From contig CANJIV010000003.1 in the NCBI GenBank assembly GCA_947474595.1, positions 1 to 64,000 on the forward strand: a DNA stretch of 64,000 nucleotides, read 5' to 3'. The stretch comes from Solirubrobacterales bacterium (lineage in GTDB: Bacteria > Actinomycetota > Thermoleophilia > Solirubrobacterales > Solirubrobacteraceae). The position numbers and the translations under genes are program-made. Below the pieces are notes generated by a model, which worked only from the letters and a program-made list of their open reading frames with translations, ran no database searches and was not told the DNA's origin. Positions 16,316-23,743 of the stretch are shown piece after piece; within the stretch, counting starts at the first letter, position 1, and the number at the start of each line of letters is the position of its first letter.

Positions 16316-16512
16316 CACCAACCCGCAACACCCGACGCAGCAACTAGAAGCGCCCACCGCAGTCCGGTTTGGGTCCCGTTCTCCGGCCGTTTGGACGGTT
16401 CCGGGGAGTGCTGCCAGCGCCTGGCGGTGAGAGGGGTAGGACCGGCCATACCTGCAAACCGGATGCGCCTTGATAACCTCCGACTTTCCTGAACCCAAAC
16501 CACCATCAAAAC

Positions 16513-17403
16513 ATGAGAATTCAAAACATGAGAATCATCCGCCTTTCTGCCTCCGTAGTTCTTCTCGCGCTCGTCGCAGCTTTCGCGGTTTCCGGCTGCG
16601 GTTCCTCATCGAGCACCAGCTCCAGTGACACAACTACCTCGGCTGAGATAGACCCCAACGCCAAGCCAGCTAACCCAGAACCCGAGACCGGCCACTGGAG
16701 CTACTCCGGCGCCGATGGCCCCACGCACTGGGCCGACCTAGATTCGGATTACAAGGCTTGCGCAGACGGCACAGAGCAATCCGGAATCGACTTGACCGGG
16801 GCGCGCAGCGGTGACTTCGTCAGGGTCGCGCTGAGCTACAAGCCGGAGCCGTTCGAGGTCAAGAACAACGGCCACGCGATCGAGGTCGCGGCACTCAAGA
16901 GCAAGGATACGCTCGCATTGGTCGACAGCAGCAATCCCGACGCGCCGCTGACCGATTACGTCCTAGGACAACTCCACTTCCATGCGCCCAGCGAACACAC
17001 TCTCAATGGCAAGCACTACCCGGTTGAGGCTCACTTTGTGCACCAAGCGCCCAACGGCAAGCTCGCCGTCGTAGGCGTCTTCTACGAGCAGGGCGCCGCT
17101 AACCCTACGTTCGCCAAGATCGCCTCCAAGATCCCCTCCCAGGCCGACCAAACAAACCAGATGTCATCTGATCTGAACCCCGAAGGGCTGATTCCTCCGC
17201 TAGACGGAACGGCCTTCCGCTACTACGGCTCGCTGACTACGCCGCCATGCACCGAAGGTGTCACTTGGACGGTGTACAAGCAGCCGGTCACTCTCTCGGC
17301 CAGTCAGATTGAAGCTCTCACTTCTGTCTACAGCGACAACGCCCGGCCGGTTCAGCCGATCGGTGATCGCGTGCTTCTCAGCGCATCAGGCAGCGGCAAG
17401 TAG
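16513..17403 (+). CDS. Alpha-class carbonic anhydrase, lipoprotein
   Basis: The 296-residue protein starts with a lipoprotein signal (ASVVLLALVAAFAVSGC) and a Ser/Thr-rich linker, so it should sit on the outer face of the membrane. The catalytic domain has WSYSGADGPTHWADL, the zinc-ligand motif QLHFHAPSEH, the third ligand in EAHFVH, and YYGSLTTPPCTEGV. It hydrates CO2 reversibly. Two in-frame ATGs exist (16513 and 16528) within a 15-bp tandem repeat; either keeps the signal peptide. It is the last gene before the right att copy. Confidence 0.92.
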   Translation: MRIQNMRIIRLSASVVLLALVAAFAVSGCGSSSSTSSSDTTTSAEIDPNAKPANPEPETGHWSYSGADGPTHWADLDSDYKACADGTEQSGIDLTGARSGDFVRVALSYKPEPFEVKNNGHAIEVAALKSKDTLALVDSSNPDAPLTDYVLGQLHFHAPSEHTLNGKHYPVEAHFVHQAPNGKLAVVGVFYEQGAANPTFAKIASKIPSQADQTNQMSSDLNPEGLIPPLDGTAFRYYGSLTTPPCTEGVTWTVYKQPVTLSASQIEALTSVYSDNARPVQPIGDRVLLSASGSGK

Positions 17404-17459
17404 AACCGCCGAACAGCTACTGGCAGATTCGGGGCATCGCTGTGCTTCCGAGCGTCGAA

Positions 17460-17501
17460 CTTGTAAACAGGGGGTCAGGGGTTCGAATCCCCTCTCCGGC
17501 T
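17460..17501 (+). repeat. Right copy of the 42-bp direct repeat: 3' part of tRNA-Thr
   Basis: This is an exact copy of tRNA-Thr bases 14646-14687 without the 5' half, so it cannot be a functional tRNA. It has the position and extent expected for the distal attachment site of an element inserted at the tRNA-Thr gene. The segment between the copies is about 2.8 kb. Confidence 0.85.
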
Positions 17502-17678
17502 TGGGGCGAAACGCAATGGACTCAGGCGTTTTCGCCGCATGTTGTGTGACATCGGTGTCGCTCAAGGAGCGCCGCTGAGCGCCGCTTAGGCGTACAAGAG
17601 CCGTACTGGGAAGCGTGACGCAGGACTTCCCGCTGGCAACGCATGCTGCGAAACCCGATTGCGGCTGCGACACTCAGT

Positions 17679-17966
17679 TCAGCCGTCTCTGTGCTGCTTC
17701 CCTTCTCTCCAGTGGTGACTGACGGCGATTGCAGTCGTGACTGCGATAACGCCAACCGTGTTGGCGACGATCATCGCGATATTGCTGAGTGCGATCGCGT
17801 AGGCGAGCCATGCGCCATTGCCGACCCACAGCAGGCCGAGGAACGGCATGCTGACGTCGGCCGAGCTGCGCCGCTGATGGGCGCGCAATGCCTGCAGGAG
17901 CGGACTGGCGCCCATGATGACTCCGCACGTTCCGGCCAGAACCGCAAGTGATGCTGTGGTATCCAT
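17679..17966 (-). CDS. SemiSWEET-like small membrane transporter
   Basis: The 95-residue protein has three hydrophobic helices and the SWEET-type pattern: LAVLAGTCGVIMGASPLLQA, then SSADVSMPFLGLLWVGNGAW, then IAMIVANTVGVIAVTTAIAV. SemiSWEETs dimerise to move sugars by facilitated diffusion. The ATG at 17966 is chosen because the first helix then starts at the N-terminus; a longer frame adds 26 polar residues. The helix-1 proline in SPLLQ is consistent with the family. Confidence 0.75.
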   Translation of the reverse strand: MDTTASLAVLAGTCGVIMGASPLLQALRAHQRRSSADVSMPFLGLLWVGNGAWLAYAIALSNIAMIVANTVGVIAVTTAIAVSHHWREGKQHRDG

Positions 17967-18185
17967 AGCGCGCAGGCTACTGATCGCCGCGCTGCCCCGC
18001 CATCTCAAGGCGAGCGGCCCAATGACTGATGACAGTTGACGCAATTCAGGGGCTTTGCATGGGTTCCCCTCTGCTTGACATCGATGACAGTTGCAACCAC
18101 TATCGGGATGGTCGGTCGATCACGCAGTAGCCGAGCTGCGCCTCATCTGAACACCAATCGCATCGATGATCGGGGCGCATCTCGG

Positions 18186-18214
18186 TTGCACATTGCATTA
18201 TTTGCGTTTATATG
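18186..18214 (+). promoter_or_regulatory. Sigma70-type promoter of the 18228 gene
   Basis: TTGCAC (18186-18191) and TATATG (18209-18214) are separated by 17 nt, and the ATG follows 13 nt later. It lies in an AT-rich patch unlike the surrounding DNA. Confidence 0.5.
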
Positions 18215-18227
18215 AAACCGTTGGCGG

Positions 18228-18887
18228 ATGAAAACATCTTTTTTCTCAATAACAGCAAGTACTGCAGTGATCGCCGCCCTAGTTTTTGCTCCGGGCGCCA
18301 ACGCTAGCAGGGCTTCAGCCGCATCCCAACAGACTGCCTGCTTTAAGTTGGCATTTACTCTCGGGGCGGTCGAACTCGTAGAGTTGCAAGCAGAAGTGGC
18401 TAGATATGAGGTTAATAGCGAAGTCACGAGCAACTTCTATGACATTCTGGCGTTCGATGCCACCTACGCTAACTTGGCCCGTTTGGTGAAGGCATATTCC
18501 GCCCACTCTTTGGTGCTTAAGCGGCTCGCGGTCGCTGAGACCGCCAACGGTGCGGCGGTCACCGGCCTAATAAAGGCCGTGAAGACAGCCGGATTCACTC
18601 TAACCCCCCTCCAGTTAAAGCTTCTCACGGAGTTCGCCAACATGGAGCGCCTGCAAGGTAGGGCTCAAGCAGCAGCCGCGGCGGCTACCGACCGGCTTGT
18701 AGTAGCAATTCGGTATTACGCAAAGAACTACCGCCGTTACCCAGTGACCGCTGCGACGAGACTCCGATCGGCTGAGCGAGTATCGGCATCCGCTGTTCAG
18801 GTCGAATTTGCGTTGGATTTAGATGAGCAAGAGATTGAGCCCCTCGCATTGGACGTCGTAGATATCTTCTGTAGCCCAACCGGGTAG
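18228..18887 (+). CDS. Secreted helical protein of unknown function
   Basis: The 219-residue protein has a signal peptide (FFSITASTAVIAALVFAPGA, then NASRAS). The mature part is Ala/Leu-rich and probably all helical (LGAVELVELQAEVARYEV, AAVTGLIKAVKTAGFTL, ANMERLQGRAQAAAAAATD), ending in an acidic segment with a late cysteine (DVVDIFCSPTG) that may pair with the early TACF cysteine. No family is recognised. Base composition near its start is lower in GC than the neighbours, which fits an accessory origin. Confidence 0.7.
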   Translation: MKTSFFSITASTAVIAALVFAPGANASRASAASQQTACFKLAFTLGAVELVELQAEVARYEVNSEVTSNFYDILAFDATYANLARLVKAYSAHSLVLKRLAVAETANGAAVTGLIKAVKTAGFTLTPLQLKLLTEFANMERLQGRAQAAAAAATDRLVVAIRYYAKNYRRYPVTAATRLRSAERVSASAVQVEFALDLDEQEIEPLALDVVDIFCSPTG

Positions 18888-18897
18888 TTTGCGGCAC

Positions 18898-18976
18898 GCT
18901 AGGTGGATCTAGCCTTGTTCTTTAGACCGTCCGTCGCGCACAGACGGTGAAGAGCACGGGGAAAAGACCACCTAGC
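18898..18976. repeat. Nested inverted repeats between accessory genes
   Basis: GCTAGGTGG (18898-18906) and CCACCTAGC (18968-18976) are a perfect 9-bp inverted pair. Inside lies a second hairpin, ACCGTC (18926-18931) with GACGGT (18943-18948). It may terminate the upstream gene or form a structured element; no T tract is seen. Confidence 0.5.
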
Positions 18977-19032
18977 ATCGCTGCTAGAGCCTCATAATGT
19001 CGGCTGATGACGCATCTTTGGAGTGGACAAAC

Positions 19033-19038
19033 TATGGT
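19033..19038 (+). promoter_or_regulatory. Candidate leaderless -10 box, second pentapeptide gene
   Basis: TATGGT is followed by 6 nt (CTGGCG) and the ATG at 19045. It favours this start over the in-frame ATG at 18997, which would place 16 polar residues before the signal peptide. Confidence 0.5.
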
Positions 19039-19044
19039 CTGGCG

Positions 19045-20106
19045 ATGCGCTTCCTCCTGAAGGTATTCACGGGTTCGTTGCTGGCTGCTGCTGTGCTTGC
19101 TGGCGCGGCAGAGGCGAAGACCGTCAACGGCTGCGTTATTAAGCATCACACCGTTTGCCATCACAAGAATCTGCACGGCGCCAACCTCCACCACGCCAAC
19201 CTCCACCACGCCAACCTAGAGCACGCCAACCTTCGCGGCGCCATCCTTCATCACGCGGTCCTTCATCACGCCAAAATGGGGCACGCGGACCTCCGAGGCG
19301 CCGACCTCAGGTACGCCGACCTCAGAGGCGTAGACCTAAGGCATGCCAACCTCAGGGGCGCAAAGCTTGATGGAGCGAAGCTTCATCGATACACCGTAAA
19401 ACGACAGGCGCCAGCTACGGCTCAGTACTCGTCGCGGCCGTCTTGCTACCCGAACTGCAATAGCGCGAACCTAAGCCACGCAGACCTGACCGGTGCGTCG
19501 ATGACCGGAGTGTACCTAGAGAGCGCGAACCTATTGCTTACGACTCTGACAAGCGCGGATCTGACCGGTGCCCACATGAAGAACGTCCAGGCGATCGATG
19601 CGTCCTTCCGGGGGGCGACCCTGAGCAGTGCAGATATGAGCAACGCGGACCTCTCAGATGCGGATCTAGAGGGCGCGGATCTAGAGGGCGCGAACCTAAC
19701 GGGCGCTCAGCTAACGGGCGCAGATCTCTACAGAGCTGACCTGAGCCAGCTAGGGCAATTTGATACGCCGATAGGCTCCCAACACCCGACGTATGCTGGC
19801 AGTTCGACACTGCCCAAGGATCTAACGCCTAAAACGGATCTAAGCTTTGCGGATCTAAGCGCCGCAGACCTGACCGGCGCAGTCCTATACAAAGCGATAA
19901 TGAAGAGTGTGCACCTACAGTCCTATTACACCGGACGGCTCTTAGCAGGCCCGACGATGTACCAAGTGGACCTGAGCTACGCGGATATGACCGGCGCGGT
20001 TGGCAGTCCAACCCAACTCGTTCAGCCAACTTTTCTTAACACGATATGCCCTAACGCCACGATCAGTTCCTCGACCTGCTCATGGCTTAGCGTACCTCTG
20101 CCTTAG
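19045..20106 (+). CDS. Secreted pentapeptide-repeat protein, two solenoid blocks (paralogue)
   Basis: The 353-residue protein has a signal peptide (FTGSLLAAAVLAGAAEAKTV). It shares the cap TVNGCVIKHHTVCHHKNL with the 15596 protein, then a His-rich pentapeptide block (ANLHHANLHHANLEHANL, ADLRGADLRYADLRG), a cysteine linker (CYPNC), and a long second block (SADLTGAHM, DLEGADLEGANLTGAQL) interrupted by a ~30-residue loop. A beta-helical exported protein is expected; function is unknown. It lies 1.5 kb outside the att-bounded segment, so one of the pair may be the chromosomal ancestor of the other. Confidence 0.85.
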   Translation: MRFLLKVFTGSLLAAAVLAGAAEAKTVNGCVIKHHTVCHHKNLHGANLHHANLHHANLEHANLRGAILHHAVLHHAKMGHADLRGADLRYADLRGVDLRHANLRGAKLDGAKLHRYTVKRQAPATAQYSSRPSCYPNCNSANLSHADLTGASMTGVYLESANLLLTTLTSADLTGAHMKNVQAIDASFRGATLSSADMSNADLSDADLEGADLEGANLTGAQLTGADLYRADLSQLGQFDTPIGSQHPTYAGSSTLPKDLTPKTDLSFADLSAADLTGAVLYKAIMKSVHLQSYYTGRLLAGPTMYQVDLSYADMTGAVGSPTQLVQPTFLNTICPNATISSSTCSWLSVPLP

Positions 20107-20109
20107 TAG

Positions 20110-21951
20110 CTAACGGTCGCGGAGAAGCCTCTGATAGTGCTCAAAAATCGCCTCTCCCCCTGCCCCGAGGCTGCTAGTGGATAGCTCTGGCGTGTATCTG
20201 CTGACAACCTGAGGTTTGTCGACCTCAAACCCGCTGAAATGCAACAGCGACACTCGTCTCCCGTCGAGCACAACTTGGCCGTCTCGGAGGCCTATCTGGC
20301 TGTCATAGAAGTTCCAGTAGCCAACATTTAACCCTGGTTCTCTGATCACTTTGACCTGATCGAAGAGAGCTGGTGCTAGATCGAGCCAGCGCTGGTCATA
20401 GGCAACACCGGCTGCGATGTCGACCTCACAGCGCTCGATGAGGCGCGAGGCCCACCAATCGGCGAACTCGATCCCTTGCGCGGAGTTGCAGACACCTACT
20501 ACTCCAGCGTTGAAGGTACCGACGGCGCAAAGCAGCATCTCGAATTGGGCACTACCCACCGCACCGATAGCGAGCTGTTTGAGATGCGGGGTTAGGACCA
20601 CTGATGCATCTTCTTTGAGTGGATCGAGCAGGCGGTCTAGTGGCCCAGTCACAAGCGTGTCGGCGTCGAGATAGAGAACGCTACTCCAGCCCTCTCGAAG
20701 CAGTCTGGCAATCAGCGCTGCCTTATTCCGGGACGACGTTGCAGGCATCGGTCCCTCGGGCAGCCGCTCAAGGATGAGCGGCAGCTCCGGATGCCAGCTG
20801 TGCAAGGAATCTCTGAGCGCAAATGCCCTAGATGCAAACCGAGAGTCGAAGTTAGTACAGACAACGCTGCCACGTCGCAGCCTGCAGCGCAGGCGACGCA
20901 AAGCGCGTCTCCTTACTGGGCGCGGGCGTTTAGGGCCGCCAGCGAGGGACATCTCACTCCAGTCGCCTGCCTGGCCAACGGCAACCGATCTGACTCTGGG
21001 GCTGTTTTGGGGGTCTTGTTTGGGGTCAGTAACGACGCCGGGCGCTGGGCCTTCAGAAAATGCGTAGTGCTCGTCCAACGCTTGATTGAACCCTTCCTCA
21101 ATGAGGGCTCTGTGGTATCGCTTGAGCAGCTGCCCGACCGTCCCCGCCTGTTCTAGCTGGACTCTTTGGTTATATCGGGTTAGCCGCAGAGGACTGTCGG
21201 CGTCAAATCCGCTGAACCTGAGCAGGCTAGCTCGCTGGCCTTGGGCCCAGACGGTTTGAGCTCGCAGCTCTAGATTGCGCTCGGTCACATTCCAGTGCCC
21301 AATGTTGCAGCCAGGATCGCGAATCACACAGACGTCGCCAAACAAGCTTGGCACTAGATCAAGCCATCGCTGCTCCCAGTGCAAGCCATGCTCTAGGTCC
21401 CATCTGCAGTGCCAGCGCAGTCGCGTCCACCACCACTCAAGAAACTGATCGCTCCTTGGATCGGCACGAACGCCGATAATCCCGCCGTTATAAACCCCGG
21501 CCTGAAGAATGTTAAGTTCGCGCTCGACACCATCAGCCCCGGGCGCCGGACCAAGCATATGCGGCGTAAGCGTCAGCCAGTGACCAAGGTCGAGCATAGA
21601 AGTGATTGGATCGAGTGGCCCCGTCACGAGGCTCTCTTGCTTAATGAAAACAACCTGATCGAACCCATCTGCCAATAGGTGTGCGATCAGCACAGGTGTC
21701 AGGCTGTAGCTGAACTGGAGCTCCTCGTAGCGGCTAGCTAAATCATGCAACTCGCCCCGCTCGCAGCCCAGATCATCGAGTGTCAACAGATCAAACGGCT
21801 CGTCTTCTCGGGGCGCAGTGGCGCTAGGCTCATCCGCCAGGAGCACGACCATCCGCTCACCTGGATGCCAGCTAGTAAACGACCGCGCCGTTACACGGGC
21901 CAATGGCAGAAACCGCTTGGATGCGATTGTGGCGAAGATTCTAGCGCCCAT
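20110..21951 (-). CDS. Tandem glycosyltransferase-like protein, one half degenerate
   Basis: The 613-residue protein consists of two homologous halves (~1-300 and ~355-613), each like a GT-A nucleotide-sugar transferase: ARSFTSWHP / RDSLHSWHP, GVYNGGIIGV / GTFNAGVVGV, EQRWLDLVPSLF / DQRWLDLAPALF, CNIGHWNV / LNVGYWNF, LLRFSGFDAD / LLHFSGFEVD. The C-terminal half keeps the metal-binding DxD (LDADTLVTG, ~430), while the N-terminal half has IKQESLVTG (~103-111) instead. The linker (~330-360) is strongly basic. No signal peptide is seen, so action at the cytoplasmic face is likely. The acceptor is unknown. Confidence 0.75.
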   Translation of the reverse strand: MGARIFATIASKRFLPLARVTARSFTSWHPGERMVVLLADEPSATAPREDEPFDLLTLDDLGCERGELHDLASRYEELQFSYSLTPVLIAHLLADGFDQVVFIKQESLVTGPLDPITSMLDLGHWLTLTPHMLGPAPGADGVERELNILQAGVYNGGIIGVRADPRSDQFLEWWWTRLRWHCRWDLEHGLHWEQRWLDLVPSLFGDVCVIRDPGCNIGHWNVTERNLELRAQTVWAQGQRASLLRFSGFDADSPLRLTRYNQRVQLEQAGTVGQLLKRYHRALIEEGFNQALDEHYAFSEGPAPGVVTDPKQDPQNSPRVRSVAVGQAGDWSEMSLAGGPKRPRPVRRRALRRLRCRLRRGSVVCTNFDSRFASRAFALRDSLHSWHPELPLILERLPEGPMPATSSRNKAALIARLLREGWSSVLYLDADTLVTGPLDRLLDPLKEDASVVLTPHLKQLAIGAVGSAQFEMLLCAVGTFNAGVVGVCNSAQGIEFADWWASRLIERCEVDIAAGVAYDQRWLDLAPALFDQVKVIREPGLNVGYWNFYDSQIGLRDGQVVLDGRRVSLLHFSGFEVDKPQVVSRYTPELSTSSLGAGGEAIFEHYQRLLRDR

Positions 21952-22003
21952 ACTGTCCCGCTCGTGCCCCCCGCGGCGTTAGCGACTGTTAAAGGGTCCC
22001 TGA

Positions 22004-22387
22004 CTACTGCTGCGCCACCACCCACTCGCCGTCACGGCGGCCGAGTTCAAATAAGACGTCTCCACCAGAAGTGGTTATGGAAAAAATCGCTCGATCGTCA
22101 TCGGTCCCTGGAGGGTCGATAACTTGGGTCAGCTTCACGTCTGAGACCTCCACGTCGGGGTGGGCTACGCCGAAACGTTCTCGCGCGATCGTTAGTAGCG
22201 CCGCTGGCTCCCACCCGTTGTCTTGGGCGTGCGCTGCAGCTAGGTCGCGGTTGATTACGCTCAAGCGCTCGTCAAAGCCCTGCGCCTGTGAGCGATTACG
22301 CCGGTTGACGGCGATCGCGCCACCAACCCCAAAGACGACAATTAGGGTCCCTAGCGCGATTAGAAGGATTAGCAGCCATGTGTCCAT
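22004..22387 (-). CDS. Single-pass membrane protein of unknown function
   Basis: The 127-residue protein has one N-terminal transmembrane helix (WLLILLIALGTLIVVFGVGG) followed by a basic stretch and a soluble domain of ~90 residues that alternates helix (WEPAALLTIARERFG) and strands (AIFSITTSGGDVLFELG). The soluble part may be a small alpha/beta domain; no family is named with confidence. It follows metK by 42 nt on the same strand. Confidence 0.65.
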   Translation of the reverse strand: MDTWLLILLIALGTLIVVFGVGGAIAVNRRNRSQAQGFDERLSVINRDLAAAHAQDNGWEPAALLTIARERFGVAHPDVEVSDVKLTQVIDPPGTDDDRAIFSITTSGGDVLFELGRRDGEWVVAQQ

Positions 22388-22429
22388 CGCTAGATCCTAC
22401 GTGGGGTCGCTGGCCCGTGCTGGGCGCCG

Positions 22430-23647
22430 CTAGACATCAAGCCCTGCCGCAGCGCGCAGGGTTGCTGCCTTATCTGTCTTCTCCCATGTGAAGTCATCGT
22501 CGTCGCGACCGAAATGGCCGTAGGCAGCGGTCTTCTGATAGATCGGCCGGTGCAGATCTAGATAGACGCGGAAGGCGCCGGGGCGCAGGTCGAAGTGCTC
22601 GTCTACGAGCCTTACGATCAATGACTTAGCAACGTGCTCGGTTCCAAAGGTCTCGACCATGACTGAAACCGGGTGTGCCACTCCGATTGCGTAGGCGACC
22701 TGGACCTCAACGCGATCGGCAAGCCCCGCAGCCACAACGTTCTTGGCAACGTAGCGGGCGGCGTAGGCGGCACTGCGATCAACCTTTGAGGGATCCTTAC
22801 CTGAGAAGGCACCGCCGCCGTGGCGAGCCATTCCGCCATACGTGTCGACGATTATCTTGCGCCCAGTAAGTCCACAGTCGCCAACCGGACCACCAATCAC
22901 GAACCGACCGGTTGGGTTGACGAGGAAGGCTTTGCGTAGCTTTTCGGCGTCGTAAAGGCTCTCAGGCAGGATCGGCTCGACGACGTGCTCCCAGAGATCG
23001 TCTGGTAGTAACGACATCGCTCCCTCTTTGTGCTGGGTAGAGATCAGCAGCTGCTCTATCTCCACAGGAACCCCATCGCGATAGCGCACCGAGACCTGAG
23101 TCTTTCCATCTGGGCGCAGATACGGCAATACCTCCGCCTTACGGATGTCGGCGAGCCGCTTGGCGAGCTTGTGGGCGAGCGAGATCGCCATCGGCATCAG
23201 CTCTTCTGTCTCATTGGAGGCGTAGCCGAACATCATCCCCTGATCGCCGGCTCCATCTTGGTCTAGGCGGTCGTTGTCAGATGGATCGGTGCGAGCCTCG
23301 TAGGCCTGGTTGACGCCTTGGGCGATGTCGGTGGACTGTTTATCGATCGCATTAATCACCGCACATGAGTCGGCAGAGAAGCCCAGATCAGCGTCGGTGT
23401 AGCCGATCTCGCGGATCGTGTCGCGGGCGACCTTCTGAATATCTACGTAGGTATCTGTGGTTATCTCGCCGGAGATAACGACTAGGCCGGTATTGACTAG
23501 CGTCTCGCATGCAACGCGCCCGTAGGGATCGTCGGCCAGGACTGCGTCGAGCACGCCGTCAGAGATCTGATCGGCGATCTTGTCTGGATGACCCTCGGTC
23601 ACCGACTCTGAGGTGAAGAGGTATTCGTTGTCGGCTAGCGGGCCCAT
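22430..23647 (-). CDS. metK: S-adenosylmethionine synthase
   Basis: The 405-residue enzyme makes SAM from methionine and ATP. Signatures are clear: [20 protein letters not shown] at the N-terminus, [12 protein letters not shown], and [16 protein letters not shown] (P-loop-like metal/phosphate site). The length is normal. A GGAG ribosome site precedes the ATG. The 96-nt gap upstream does not match a SAM riboswitch by eye. It is the last enzyme gene of the block starting at the pseudouridine synthase. Confidence 0.97.
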   Translation of the reverse strand: MGPLADNEYLFTSESVTEGHPDKIADQISDGVLDAVLADDPYGRVACETLVNTGLVVISGEITTDTYVDIQKVARDTIREIGYTDADLGFSADSCAVINAIDKQSTDIAQGVNQAYEARTDPSDNDRLDQDGAGDQGMMFGYASNETEELMPMAISLAHKLAKRLADIRKAEVLPYLRPDGKTQVSVRYRDGVPVEIEQLLISTQHKEGAMSLLPDDLWEHVVEPILPESLYDAEKLRKAFLVNPTGRFVIGGPVGDCGLTGRKIIVDTYGGMARHGGGAFSGKDPSKVDRSAAYAARYVAKNVVAAGLADRVEVQVAYAIGVAHPVSVMVETFGTEHVAKSLIVRLVDEHFDLRPGAFRVYLDLHRPIYQKTAAYGHFGRDDDDFTWEKTDKAATLRAAAGLDV

Positions 23648-23743
23648 GGGATCTCCAAGAAAAGTTCTGTGTTGGTGTTTGTTTTATCGCCAGAGATGAC
23701 TGGGGAGAGATTAGCGGCTACGGATTTCTCACGGGAGACACCG

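Larger units (their letters stand above)
14688..17501. mobile_element. Putative tRNA-Thr-bounded genomic mini-island without integrase
   Basis: The segment is bounded by the intact tRNA-Thr gene on the left and a 42-bp copy of its 3' part on the right. It carries an NTF2-like gene, a secreted pentapeptide protein and an alpha-carbonic anhydrase. No integrase or excisionase gene is present, so it would be a decayed or non-autonomous element. Flank duplication by homologous recombination is the main alternative. Confidence 0.6.

Noticed and set aside
17386-17673. Second open frame with the same ERGFEPLTPCLQ-like stretch
   Set aside because: It is the reverse reading of the copied tRNA-Thr 3' fragment, not a gene.
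23648-23743. SAM riboswitch before metK
   Set aside because: The 96-nt leader has a small inverted repeat but none of the conserved SAM-I or SAM-IV core sequences.
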